Source: Pseudomonas anguilliseptica (lineage in GTDB: Bacteria > Pseudomonadota > Gammaproteobacteria > Pseudomonadales > Pseudomonadaceae). Taken from it: a stretch of 64,000 nt of DNA. Position numbers and translations under genes: made by a program. How positions within the stretch are numbered: the stretch's first letter is position 1; each line of letters opens with the position of its first letter. The notes beneath the pieces were generated by a model, which saw only the letters and a program-made list of their open reading frames with translations, was not told the DNA's origin and did no database searches. The stretch spans positions 4,092,001 to 4,156,000 of the forward strand of contig NZ_FNSC01000001.1 of assembly GCF_900105355.1 (NCBI RefSeq), read 5' to 3'. This document shows, piece by piece, positions 19,275 through 28,355 of this stretch.

Positions 19275-20003
19275 GTGGCTGTGCGCTGGCTCTTTTTCGC
19301 AGTATTGCTGACCTCGCTGAGCCTGAGCGCAACAGCACGGGAGCCTTTGGTGCTGCATATGCCGGATGCGCCGCCGCTGACCTTCGTCAGTTTTCAGGGC
19401 GGCTACGGCATGGTCGGCGATGTGGCATTGGCCGCGATTGTCCGCGCGGGGTATCTCAGCCATATCCATGTAACCCCTTGGGCCCGTGCCCAGCAGCGGG
19501 TCAGTCGCGGGAAAAACCTACTGATCATCCCGCTTTCGCGCACCCCGGAGCGCGAAGCGCTGTACACCTGGATCGTCCCCATTTCGTCGCTTGAGCGCGC
19601 CTTCTTCAGCCTCGATGCACCGGTGGCCAACTTTGCCGAGGCGCGTCAGCGTTACCGGCGTATTGCCGTCGGTCATGGGACTGCACAAATGGAAATACTC
19701 AAGAGCGAGGGCTTTAGCGAAACGCAGATTGTCAGCCTCAAGCTTGGCGATAATCCCGCCCGCATGCTTGAACTGGATCGTGTCGATGCCTGGTTTACCG
19801 GGGTGCCGGAAGGATTGTATCTGTGGCCACACAGCGACAATCGCTTGCAGATGAGCCCTGTGCTGGCCAGCACCGACATGTACCTAGCCTGCTCGAAAGA
19901 CTGTGATGCGCAGTTGCAAGAAGATCTGCGCAAGGCCGTTTAAGCGCTACGTGCCGAAGGCATGATCCAGCGCATTCAGGACGCCTACCGGCCCGTACAT
20001 TAA
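19275..20003 (+). pseudogene. Periplasmic solute-binding protein with premature stop
   Basis: An orphan SBP_bac_3-like exported protein. From GTG 19275 the signal peptide WLFFAVLLTSLSLSATA is followed by LHMPDAPPLTFVSFQGGYG and a binding-protein-like body. An in-frame TAA at 19941-19943 follows DLRKAV, but the frame continues in register as ALRAEGMIQRIQDAYR and stops naturally at 20001-20003, so about 20 C-terminal residues are lost. The ochre could come from one substitution of a Glu or Gln codon. No transporter genes adjoin. Because the truncation is terminal, residual function is possible. Confidence 0.75.
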
Positions 20004-20031
20004 TGGCGGACACACCAGTCGCCATCGGATT

Positions 20032-21261
20032 TCAGATACCTTTGCGCCCGGGGTCCTCGGGCAGTTGCTCTTCTTCAATATCTTCCAGCTTCAATTCCAG
20101 CCCCCACTCACCCGCCGACGCGGCCGGTGCCGCAGGTGCAGCAGGAGTCGGAGCTGCGGCCACTGGCGCGGGGGCTGCGGCCGGCACGGAGGCTCCTGGA
20201 TTGTCGCGGTAGAGTTTGAGCTTGAGGCGCACGTTGTTCGCCGAATCGGCGTTTTTAACTGCTTCTTCTTCATCAATCGAGCCATCGTTGACCAGGTCGA
20301 TCAGCGCCTGATCGAAGGTCTGCATGCCGAGATTTTTCGACTTTTCCATGATCTCCTTGATCTCGGAAAACTCGTTGCGCTTGATCAGGTCACGGATGGT
20401 CGGCGTGCCGAGCAGCACTTCCACCGCTGCCCGGCGCTTGCCGTCGATGGTCTTGACCAGCCGCTGTGAGACAAATGCCTTGAGGTTGTTACCCAGGTCA
20501 TTGAGCAGCTGCGGACGGCGGTCATCCGGGAAGAAGTTGATGATGCGGTCCAGCGCCTGGTTGGCGTTGTTCGCGTGTAGCGTGGAGATCGCCAAGTGGC
20601 CGGTGTCGGCAAAGGCCAGGGCATGCTCCATGGTCTCGCGGTCACGGATCTCGCCGATCAGGATTACGTCCGGCGCCTGACGCAAGGTGTTCTTCAGTGC
20701 GGCATGGAAGCTGCGGGTATCCACCCCCACCTCACGCTGATTGATGATCGACTTCTTGTGCTTATGCACGTACTCCACCGGGTCCTCAATGGTGATGATA
20801 TGGCCACCGCTGTTGCGGTTGCGGTAGTCGATCAGCGCCGCCAGGGAGGTCGATTTGCCCGAACCGGTACCACCGACAAACAACACCAGACCGCGTTTCT
20901 CCATCACGGTTTTAAGTAGCACTTCCGGCAATTTGAGGTCTTCGAACTTGGGAATGTCCATCTTGATATTGCGCGCGACTATCGACACTTCGTTGCGCTG
21001 CTTGAAGATATTGATGCGAAAACGCCCGACGCTGGCAATCGAGATGGCCAGGTTCATTTCCAGCTCACGTTCAAACTCATCGCGCTGCGCACTATCCATC
21101 ACCGAGTCGGCAATAGCCGCCACCTCGCCGGCCTTTAGCGGCTCGGCGCTAAGCGCCTTGAGCACGCCATTGAACTTGGCACAGGGCGGCGCCCCGGTGG
21201 AAAGATAAAGGTCGGACCCGTCCTGGCTGGACAGGATTTTCAGCATGGCATTGAGGTCCAT
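20032..21261 (-). CDS. PilT/PilU-family type IV pilus ATPase
   Basis: A 409-residue secretion-type ATPase of the PilT/PilU retraction family. The N-terminal PAS-like domain (about residues 1-100) includes DGSDLYLSTGAPPCAKFNG. Walker A is FVGGTGSGKSTSL at about 125-137, followed by IITIEDPVEYVHKHKKS, the Walker B-region ILIGEIRDRETM, the His box TGHLAISTLHANNA and FVSQRLV. Wording such as HKHKKSIINQRE is closer to PilU than PilT. A C-terminal tail (from about 360) is Pro/Ala-rich and then acidic, extending beyond the ATPase core. It is away from pilTU context, so it is probably an additional paralogue. Confidence 0.88.
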   Translation of the reverse strand: MDLNAMLKILSSQDGSDLYLSTGAPPCAKFNGVLKALSAEPLKAGEVAAIADSVMDSAQRDEFERELEMNLAISIASVGRFRINIFKQRNEVSIVARNIKMDIPKFEDLKLPEVLLKTVMEKRGLVLFVGGTGSGKSTSLAALIDYRNRNSGGHIITIEDPVEYVHKHKKSIINQREVGVDTRSFHAALKNTLRQAPDVILIGEIRDRETMEHALAFADTGHLAISTLHANNANQALDRIINFFPDDRRPQLLNDLGNNLKAFVSQRLVKTIDGKRRAAVEVLLGTPTIRDLIKRNEFSEIKEIMEKSKNLGMQTFDQALIDLVNDGSIDEEEAVKNADSANNVRLKLKLYRDNPGASVPAAAPAPVAAAPTPAAPAAPAASAGEWGLELKLEDIEEEQLPEDPGRKGI

Positions 21262-21416
21262 AACGAGATTTCCCGCAGGTTGGATTTATTACGTTAGGCC
21301 AAGATTACGCTTCGCCCTCGAGAAACTCGGCGCGAGCCCGGCTCAAGCGCTAAGCGGCTGAGAATGCTGGCACAATACGCTCATCCAAATCCGAGGAGCC
21401 CGTCACGCCGAAGGCA

Positions 21417-21683
21417 ATGGCCCGCCATATTCTGGTGAAAACCGAAGCAGAAGCCGCCGCACTGAAAAAACGTATTGCCGCCGGCGAGGCGTTTGACGTG
21501 CTGGCGCGCAAGTACTCAACCTGCCCCTCTGGCAAGAAAGGCGGCGATCTGGGTGAGGTGCGCCCCGGGCAGATGGTGCGCGCCATCGATCAGGTGATCT
21601 TCAAAAAGCCGGTACGTGAAGTCCACGGCCCAGTGAAAAGCCAGTTTGGCTATCATCTGGTGCAGGTTTTCTACCGCGAGTGA
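21417..21683 (+). CDS. Parvulin-type peptidyl-prolyl cis-trans isomerase (PpiC-like)
   Basis: An 88-residue single-domain rotamase with no signal peptide, hence cytosolic. Parvulin landmarks are ARHILVKTEAEAAALKKRIA (first strand and active-site His), YSTCPSGKKGGDLGEV (the C-P-S and GGDLG loop) and the closing SQFGYHLVQV with the second conserved His. E. coli PpiC has 93 residues, so this is essentially complete. It begins at ATG 21417 after AAGG. The YjbR-type gene follows 6 bp later, probably in one transcript. Confidence 0.9.
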   Translation: MARHILVKTEAEAAALKKRIAAGEAFDVLARKYSTCPSGKKGGDLGEVRPGQMVRAIDQVIFKKPVREVHGPVKSQFGYHLVQVFYRE

Positions 21684-21689
21684 TCTGTT

Positions 21690-22058
21690 ATGACGCCCGA
21701 ACATGTTGCTGCTTTCTGCCTGAATCTGCCGGGTGCCCGTGAGGACATCAAATGGGGCGGCGTAAGGGTGTTCTCGGTGGCCGAGAGCAAGATGTTCGCC
21801 CTCTTCCACCTGGGCAGCCATGACGGCTTGGCCTTCAAGGTTGATGCAGATCTATTCCTCGGCTACTGCGACCGCCCGGGCATCCGCCCCGCGCCTTATC
21901 TGGCCCGCGCGCACTGGATCAGCATGGCCGCACCTTACCCGCTCAGCGATACCGAACTGCGCGAGCTGCTGACGCGCTCCCATCAGTTGGTGGTGGCCAA
22001 ACTGCCCAAAGGCCTCAAGCTGGCCCTGCTGCTCGACCCGCCAGCAGCGGATTCGTAA
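21690..22058 (+). CDS. MmcQ/YjbR-family protein
   Basis: A 122-residue protein of the YjbR/MmcQ family (CyaY-like fold). Family features include the N-terminal CLNLPGARED, GGVRVFSVAESKMFALFHLG, and YLARAHWISMAAPYPLSD preceding the C-terminal LLTRSHQLVVAKLP helix. Family members are small cytosolic proteins often called DNA-binding, with weak evidence, and no reaction is assigned. It starts 6 bp after the parvulin stop and is probably co-expressed. Confidence 0.85.
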   Translation: MTPEHVAAFCLNLPGAREDIKWGGVRVFSVAESKMFALFHLGSHDGLAFKVDADLFLGYCDRPGIRPAPYLARAHWISMAAPYPLSDTELRELLTRSHQLVVAKLPKGLKLALLLDPPAADS

Positions 22059-22191
22059 CAGCCGCGTCATGCCGCTGTAACCCGCTCAATGCAGACTGCG
22101 CTGGTGCTGGTCTAGCCCACCCACCTTTCGATCATTTTCGCAGTTAACGGTGACTGGAAGACTGGCCATTCCCCTACCCGGAGGCCACCCC

Positions 22192-22518
22192 ATGCATCGC
22201 TGCCTGTTGCCACTGCTGTGTTTCAGTACGTTTGCCCTATCCGCCCCGACCTTTGCCCAGGCAAACCCGGATGAGCAGTTCAAACTGCTAGCGCATAACG
22301 TGTTCCTGCTGCCCAGCACGATAAAACCGGGTTGGGGCCAGCAACAGCGCGCGGCGCTGATCGCGGAGGCGGCGTATATCCAGGGCCAGGATGCTGTCAT
22401 TCTCAACGAACTGTTCGATAACCCGGCGTCGAATATTCTGCTCAATGGTTTGCAAAGCCATTACCCATTCCAGACCCCCGTGCTCGGTCGCAGCCGCACA
22501 GGCTGGGATGCGACCCTA
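22192..22518 (+). pseudogene. Secreted sphingomyelinase-like phosphodiesterase, 5' fragment cut by IS
   Basis: An ATG-led frame with a signal peptide (CLLPLLCFSTFALSAPTFAQA) and then the start of an endonuclease/exonuclease/phosphatase fold of the bacterial neutral sphingomyelinase/phospholipase C type: FKLLAHNVFLLPSTIKPGWG, GQDAVILNELFDNPAS (metal-binding Glu) and GRSRTGWDATLG. Intact family members have about 300-500 residues; here about 109 survive before IS copy 2 begins at 22519. The sequence on the other side of the IS does not continue the gene in any + frame, so the 3' part was deleted rather than merely separated. Confidence 0.8.
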
Positions 22519-23712
22519 GGGATCCTCTGAAGTAGCCATGCGTTTCAGGCCGACTTCAGCCTCCGCTGATTTTGAAAGCGGAAAATCGATCAAAAACGAT
22601 CATATCATCCGCTTATTTTTGTGTTTTTAGCCGCCGCGAGCACCTCGCGGCGGCTATTGCCCATATTACGGGCGCACCTCTCCTGCAGTTGCCAGTAAAT
22701 GTCTGCGTGCCATCCACAGGTTCGACAGCGCAAACAGCGTGACCAACTGCGCCGTGTTCTTGGCCAGGCCGCGGAAGCGCGTCTTCACATAGCCGAACTG
22801 CCGCTTGATCACCCGAAACGGGTGCTCGACCTTGGCGCGCACCTGGGCTTTGGCCTTCTCGATCTTGCGCTTGGCTTTGTATAGCGCGCTGCGCTTATCG
22901 AGTTTCTTGTAGGTGCTGCGGCGTGCCGCCACCTGCCAGATAACCTTCCGACCCTCATGCTCCGGACGCTTTTCCACACCGGTGTAACCTGCGTCGGTAC
23001 AAACCACGTTCTCGTCGCCATGCAGCAGCTTATCCACCTGGGTGACGTCCGCCACGTTGGCCGCCGTGCCCACCACGCTGTGCACCAGTCCAGACTTGTC
23101 ATCCACACCGATGTGGGCCTTCATGCCGAAGTAGTACTGGTTGCCCTTCTTGGTCTGGTGCATCTCCGGGTCGCGTTTACCGTCTTTGTTTTTGGTCGAG
23201 CTGGGCGCATTGATCAACGTCGCATCGACGATGGTGCCCTGGCGCAGGGACAGGCCGCGATCCCCCAGGTAGCCGTTGATCACAGCCAAGATGCCAGCCG
23301 CCAGTTCGTTTTTTTCCAGTACGCGACGGAAGTTGAGGATGGTGGTTTCGTCAGGGATACGCTCCAGGCTCAACCCGGCGAACTGCCGCAGAATGGTCGT
23401 TTCGTACAGCGCCTCTTCCATCGCAGGATCGCTGTAACCGAGCCAGTTTTGCATCAGATGAACACGCAGCATCGCCATCAACGGGTACGCCGGGCGACCG
23501 CCTTCACCCTTGGGGTAATGTGGATCGATCAGGGCAATCAAGCCCTTCCACGGCACCACCCGATCCATCTCGATCAGGAACAACTCTTTGCGGGTCTGCT
23601 TGCGCTTGCCGGCGTACTCGGCATCGGCGAAGGTCATCTGCTTCATCGGAAAACTCGGTGGGTGGCGTCCGGGCATTTTGCCAAAATCAGGAAGACTTAT
23701 TCAGAGTTTCCT
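22519..23712 (-). mobile_element. IS5-family insertion sequence, copy 2 (complete, 1194 bp)
   Basis: The ends form imperfect inverted repeats: GGGATCCTCTGAAGTAG at the low end and, read from the high end, AGGAAACTCTGAATAAG. TAG flanks both sides (ccctag and ttag), consistent with a TA-centred target of 2-4 bp. It has the same length and layout as copy 3, with the transposase on the - strand. Confidence 0.9.
22666..23646 (-). CDS. IS5-family transposase, copy 2
   Basis: A full-length 326-residue DDE transposase. Asp141 (TIVDATLINAP), Asp218 (CTDAGYTGVEK) and Glu274 (AKVEHPFRVIKRQF) form the catalytic triad. The N-terminal DUF772-like region (PLMAMLRVHLMQNWLGYSDP) is intact. The frame is open ten codons further upstream, but the start at 23646 (MKQMTFADAE) matches copy 3. 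About 15 residues differ from copy 3, so the copies have separate histories. No lesion is visible and it may be active. Confidence 0.94.
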   Translation of the reverse strand: MKQMTFADAEYAGKRKQTRKELFLIEMDRVVPWKGLIALIDPHYPKGEGGRPAYPLMAMLRVHLMQNWLGYSDPAMEEALYETTILRQFAGLSLERIPDETTILNFRRVLEKNELAAGILAVINGYLGDRGLSLRQGTIVDATLINAPSSTKNKDGKRDPEMHQTKKGNQYYFGMKAHIGVDDKSGLVHSVVGTAANVADVTQVDKLLHGDENVVCTDAGYTGVEKRPEHEGRKVIWQVAARRSTYKKLDKRSALYKAKRKIEKAKAQVRAKVEHPFRVIKRQFGYVKTRFRGLAKNTAQLVTLFALSNLWMARRHLLATAGEVRP

Positions 23713-24031
23713 TAGCTGGAGTTGCACCAGGTTTCGTAACCACTCGATGGGGGATGCCTCTGGCCGGCTCCGGTCTCGACCGGCAGTCGTCGCCCCATCA
23801 CAGCCAGTGGAAAGCAGCTGGAAACGGCCAAAACAGTCATCGCCCGTCTGCATATAAACAAGCAAATCGCTAAAAGTCTTTCCACAAACACCAAGAACAA
23901 GACTTCGAAGCCAGCGATGAGCCGGATCAACTTGCCCTTGGCGCGGTAGCTGTATTGAGCTTGGTCGCTGCCCAGCTAAGTACCTTGCAAGGCTGACAGG
24001 CGCACAACTCCGCCAAACCTTAAACTGTATG
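23713..24031. other. Unassigned segment between IS copy 2 and the lrg remnant
   Basis: No credible gene was found in about 320 bp. Short open frames exist in several phases but none carries a recognisable motif. The segment does not continue the phosphodiesterase cut by IS copy 2. It is probably debris from a deletion next to the IS. Confidence 0.5.
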
Positions 24032-24813
24032 TCACAAGCCGGCGAGCGCCCAGCCGGCCAGCAATGGCAAGAGTACGGCGCTGATTACACCGAGCAGGCT
24101 CATGCCTAGAGCGGCAAAGGCACCACACTCGGAGCCTTCCTCCAGCGCCCGTGCGGTGCCAATTGCGTGAGCATTGATGCCGTAGCTCAACCCACGCGCC
24201 GCCGGGTGAGTGACCTTGAACACGCCCAGCAACCAAGGCCCCAATGCCGTACCAATTACACCGCTGCCAGGGAAGCAAGGCCGCCGAGTTGCTCCGCCGC
24301 CAGCATGGCAAAGGGCATGGTCACCGACTTACCCGATAGGCTCGCCAGTACTGGAAGTTGTGCACCCATTGCATGGGCAATCAGCAGCGTCAGCGTAACC
24401 GTCAACGAGCCGCCGACCAGTACAGTCAGCGGCACCGGCCAGGCCAGCAGGCGGATGCGTTTGATGTTGTTGTACAAGGGGACGGCCAGGCACTGCATCA
24501 TCCAGCCGCACAACGGCAACGTGACCAGTAACGACAGACACAACGCAGTGAGAATGGCCGGCAGGTCAGCAAGCAGTGCATCGCTGGCCAGCATGATTCC
24601 CGCAGCGGGCACGACAAACAGCAACGGCAGGTACTGCAACAGGGTGCTGCTTGCCTGGCTCAGCGGCTCACTGACCTGCCCGCGCAGCAGCAGATAGGCA
24701 AACAACAGCAGTAGGCCAATCACGCTACCCGGCAGCGCGGGTAGCAACAGCTCACAGACAAGACTGCCGGATATTTGCAGGAGGACCAGCCAGGTAAGGC
24801 CTTTGAGCATCAT
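24032..24813 (-). pseudogene. lrgA-lrgB (cidA-cidB type) deletion remnant
   Basis: From ATG 24813, about 105 residues are a CidA/LrgA holin-like membrane protein (LLLPALPGSVIGLLLLFAYL, LLQYLPLLFVVPAAGIMLAS). At GWMMQ the frame passes directly into the middle of an LrgB-type protein (LAVPLYNNIKRIR, LSGKSVTMPFAMLAAEQLGG), so a deletion removed the end of LrgA and roughly the first 75 residues of LrgB. After SLAAV a second small deletion shifts frame, and LrgB resumes from IGTALGPWLLG to its natural end (HPAARGLSYGINAHAIGTA). Intact pairs modulate murein hydrolase export and autolysis. This one cannot make either normal protein. It overlaps the DUF934 gene by 4 bp. Confidence 0.85.
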
Positions 24814-25337
24814 CCTTGGCTGCCTTCAGCTCGCCGACGAAACAAAGGGCGCGGCTCTATCGCTGAGCGACCGTACAACACACTCATGCCCGCCAAGCCT
24901 TTAAGCGCCTCTTCGACCGACTTGTCCTTACGCACGGCAAACGCATCGAAACCGCATTGGCGCATATGACTGAGCTGGTCTCGCAGTACATCGCCTACCG
25001 CGCGCAATTCACCCTGCCAGCTCAGTCGCGTACGCAACAAATAAGCCTGACTGTAGCCACGGCCGTCACGAAAGCTGGGGAAGTCGATAGCGATCAACGG
25101 CACGATCGGCAGATGAGTTTGCAGGCTCTCCACGTCATCATCCGGCGCGAGGCAAACGCCCTCTAGACTGAAACGCTCACCCCGTAAAACGCTCTCGTCC
25201 TGCCGTTCAAACCAAGTACTCAGCGGCAAGATCAGCGGCGTGGCCGAATGAGCCGCAAGGTTGTCAGCCAATAAGCACCAAGGGTCGTTCTCGACGATGC
25301 TCGGCACACCATCAATCAGCCTGATCAAATTGTTCAT
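24810..25337 (-). CDS. DUF934-family protein, sulfite-reductase-associated
   Basis: A 175-residue DUF934 protein, found beside the sulfite/nitrite reductase hemoprotein gene in Pseudomonas and sometimes called CysX-like. Its exact role is unknown, though linkage implies assimilatory sulfur reduction. Conserved features include PLSTWFERQD, IDFPSFRDGRGYSQAYLLRT and LRDQLSHMRQCGFDAFAVR. The start ATG at 25337 overlaps the cysI stop (ATGA), so it was translationally coupled to a gene that is now broken by an IS. The frame opens farther upstream (25415) only because that stretch is out-of-frame cysI sequence. Confidence 0.85.
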   Translation of the reverse strand: MNNLIRLIDGVPSIVENDPWCLLADNLAAHSATPLILPLSTWFERQDESVLRGERFSLEGVCLAPDDDVESLQTHLPIVPLIAIDFPSFRDGRGYSQAYLLRTRLSWQGELRAVGDVLRDQLSHMRQCGFDAFAVRKDKSVEEALKGLAGMSVLYGRSAIEPRPLFRRRAEGSQG

Positions 25338-25449
25338 GCGCTCACCTGCTGCTTGCGATAGACCTGTTCCTTGAACGGCTCCAGGCCGATTCGCTGCACG
25401 GTATCGACAAAGCACTCCTCGGCTTCACGGTAATCGGTGAAGGTGCGTA

Positions 25450-26643
25450 GGGATGGTCTGAAGTAGCCCTGTATTTCCGGTCAACTTCAGCCTCCGCTGA
25501 TTTTGAAAGCGGAAAACTGATCAAAAACGATCAAGTCATCCGCTCATTTCGGTGTTTCTGGCCGCCGCGAGCACCTCGCAGCGGTCATTTCCCACATTAC
25601 AGGCGCACCTCTCCTGCATTCGTCAGCAAATGTCGACGGGCCATCCACAGGTTCGACAGGGCGAACAGCGTTACCAGTTGTGCGGTGTTTTTGGCCAGGC
25701 CACGGAAGCGCGTCTTCACATAACCGAACTGGCGCTTGATCACGCGAAACGGATGCTCGACCTTGGCGCGCACTTGGGCTTTGGCCTTCTCGATCTTGCG
25801 CTTGGCTTTGTATAACCCGCTGCGCTTATCGAGCTTCCTGTAGGTGCTGCGGCGTGCCGCCACCTGCCAGATTACCTTCCGACCTTCATGCTCCGGACGC
25901 TTTTCGACACCGGTGTAACCTGCGTCAGTACACACCACGTTTTCGTCGCCGTGCAGCAGTTTGTCTACCTGGGTGACATCCGCCACGTTGGCTGCCGTGC
26001 CTACTACGCTGTGCACCAGACCCGACTCGTCATCCACGCCGATGTGCGCCTTCATGCCGAAGTAGTACTGGTTGCCCTTCTTTGTTTGGTGCATTTCCGG
26101 ATCGCGCTTACGGTCCTTGTTCTTGGTCGAACTCGGCGCATTGATCAACGTGGCATCGACGATGGTGCCCTGGCGCAGTGACAGACCACGGTCGCCCAGG
26201 TAGCCGTTAATCACGGCCAAGATGCCTGCAGCCAGCTCGTGTTTCTCCAGCAAGCGACGGAAGTTGAGGATGGTGGTTTCATCGGGAATGCGCTCCAGGC
26301 TTAAGCCGGCGAACTGGCGCAGGATGGTGGTCTCGTACAGCGTTTCCTCCATCGCCGGATCGCTGTAACCGAACCAGTTTTGCATCAGATGCACACGCAG
26401 CATCGCCATCAGCGCATAGGCGGGCCTGCCACCTTCGCCCTTCGGGTAGTGCGGATCGATCAGGGTGACCAATCCTTCCCACGGCACTACTCGATCCATC
26501 TCGATCAGGAACAACTCTTTGCGGGTCTGCTTGCGCTTGCCTGCGTACTCGGCGTCGGCGAAGGTCATCTGCTTCATCGGAAAACTCGACGGGTGGAATC
26601 CGGGTATTTTGCCAAAATCAGGAAGTCTTCTTCAGAGTTTCCC
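25450..26643 (-). mobile_element. IS5-family insertion sequence, copy 3 (complete, 1194 bp)
   Basis: Low end GGGATGGTCTGAAGTAG; high end, read inward, GGGAAACTCTGAAGAAG. TA(G) occurs on both flanks. Joining the flanks at TA restores an open cysI frame (G-L-L-R-T-F-T-D-Y), showing a simple insertion into cysI with a 2-3 bp target duplication. Confidence 0.93.
25597..26577 (-). CDS. IS5-family transposase, copy 3
   Basis: A full-length 326-residue DDE transposase with the same catalytic Asp/Asp/Glu positions as copy 2 (141, 218, 274). It starts at MKQMTFADAE, 66 bp inside the element's left end. Differences from copy 2 include K34E, P55A, L69F, N113H and K184E. Its C-terminal AGEVRL is shared with copy 1 rather than copy 2. 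No lesion is visible. Confidence 0.94.
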   Translation of the reverse strand: MKQMTFADAEYAGKRKQTRKELFLIEMDRVVPWEGLVTLIDPHYPKGEGGRPAYALMAMLRVHLMQNWFGYSDPAMEETLYETTILRQFAGLSLERIPDETTILNFRRLLEKHELAAGILAVINGYLGDRGLSLRQGTIVDATLINAPSSTKNKDRKRDPEMHQTKKGNQYYFGMKAHIGVDDESGLVHSVVGTAANVADVTQVDKLLHGDENVVCTDAGYTGVEKRPEHEGRKVIWQVAARRSTYRKLDKRSGLYKAKRKIEKAKAQVRAKVEHPFRVIKRQFGYVKTRFRGLAKNTAQLVTLFALSNLWMARRHLLTNAGEVRL

Positions 26644-28355
26644 TAGCAACCCATCGATCACGTCGGGGGATCTGCTCGGCACTGAACGCCGGACCAATCA
26701 CCTTACCCAGCGAACTGCTCTTGCCTTGCGAGCCACCGATGGTTACCTGGTACCACTCGCTGCCGTTTTTATCGACACCGAGAATACCGATGTTGCCAAT
26801 GTGGTGATGACCGCAGGCATTCATGCAGCCGGAGATATTCAGGCTGATATCGCCCAGGTCATGCAGGTAATCGAGATCATCAAAACGCTGCTGAATCGCC
26901 TGGGCAATCGGGATCGACTTGGCGTTGCTAGGCCAGCCTCTCCCGCCGCTTGCCACAAGGCATACAAATCCGTCTTACGGATGTCGGGCAGCACAACGTT
27001 CTGCTCATGGGCAATGCGCAACTCGGCGAAGCCAAAGCGCTCAGCCAAATCGGCAAGCACGTCCATCTGCTGCGCGGTCACATCACCGGGCGGCGCGCTG
27101 ATGCCCGGTTTAGTCGACAACACCACGGCGGTATAACCCGGCACCTTGTGCGCCAGGGTATTGCGCGACACCCAACGGGCAAACTCAGCGTTCTGCGCCA
27201 TGGCAGTACCGAAGCCCAGGTCAACCTCAGGTAATTGCTCATAGGCCGGCGCGACGAAGGCATCGGCCACCCGTTGATACTCTTCCTGGGTCAATTCGGC
27301 CGGGCCATCTTTGATGTGCTGCCACTCAGCCTCAACCTCGCGTGCGAACGCCTCGATCCCCAGGGCTTTGACCAGGATCTTGATGCGCGCCTTGTACTTG
27401 TTGTCGCGGCGGCCATGGCGGTTGTACACACGCAGCACCGCCTCGACATAGGACAGCAGATGCCGCCAGGGCAACGCCTCGCGAATCTGCTGACTGAGGA
27501 TTGGCGTACGCCCCAAGCCGCCGCCCACCATTACTCGCAACAACAACTTTCCCACCTCATCGCGGTACAGGTACAGGCCGATGTCATGCATCATCACCGC
27601 CGCGCGGTCTTGCTCTGCCGCGCACAAGGCGATCTTGAATTTACGCGGCAGGTAGAGGAATTCTGGATTGATAGTCGACCACTGACGCAAGATTTCTGCC
27701 AACGGACGCGGGTCGAGCAGCTCATCGGCAGCGACCCCGGCGAAGGCTTCAGTGGTGATGTTGCGTACACAGTTACCGGAGGTCTGGATCGCATGCATCT
27801 CCACCTCTGCCAGGTGCTCGAGAATATCCGGCACCTGCTCAAGCTCGATCCAGTTGAACTGGATGTTCTGCCGGGTAGTGAAGTGCCCATAACCCCGGTC
27901 GTAATGCTGCGCGATATTTGCCAATGCACGCATCTGCCGTGCCGCCAACGTCCCGTAGGGGATCGCCACCCGCAGCATGTAGGCATGCTTCTGCAGGTAC
28001 AGACCGTTCTGCAGGCGCAGTGGTAGAAACTCTTCCTCGCTCAGCTCGCCACTGATACGGCGCTCAACCTGATCGCGAAACTGCGCAACACGCTCATGCA
28101 CCAGCGCGTGGTCGTATTCATCGTATTGGTACATCGGCGGCCTCGGCTATTGTCGATGGCCGCACTATGCCCGTGGCTCTGATACCGAAACAGCGGCAGA
28201 TTAAGCGGAAAAATACAGAGCAGATGCTGCAGCCAATGTTTCAGGACGCGGCAGCACGGAAATTCACATCGGTTATTTTCAGCCCGACGCGGTCGCTGAG
28301 AAACCTATCACCGGGCTATCCTACGACGCATTGAATTCTCCCTGGGGAAGCGTCC

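Larger units (their letters stand above)
25334..28134 (-). pseudogene. cysI: Nitrite/sulfite reductase hemoprotein subunit (CysI), triply disrupted
   Basis: A siroheme/[4Fe-4S] sulfite reductase of about 550 residues in intact form. From ATG 28134 the first ~400 residues are normal (ARQMRALANIAQHYDRGYGH, TRQNIQFNWIELEQ, SGNCVRNITTEAFAG). Then (1) near 26930 about 65 nt are missing, removing the first Cys pair of the cluster-binding site and shifting frame; the second pair (SGCMNACGHH) survives in another frame. (2) An extra C in the run at about 26668 shifts frame again. (3) IS copy 3 is inserted at the GLL codons (25450-26643). The 3' end (FTDYREAEECFVDTVQRIG) resumes beyond the IS to the stop at 25334. 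Not functional. Assimilatory sulfite reduction needs another enzyme. Confidence 0.92.

Noticed and set aside
24167..24697. A 176-codon open frame on the + strand
   Set aside because: Antisense to the lrgAB remnant, whose membrane segments match the family; no motif on the + strand.
22519..26643. Composite transposon made of IS copies 2 and 3 carrying lrg, DUF934 and cysI genes
   Set aside because: cysI sequence continues on both sides of copy 3 with a TA duplication, showing a simple insertion into resident DNA; the enclosed genes fit the local chromosome.
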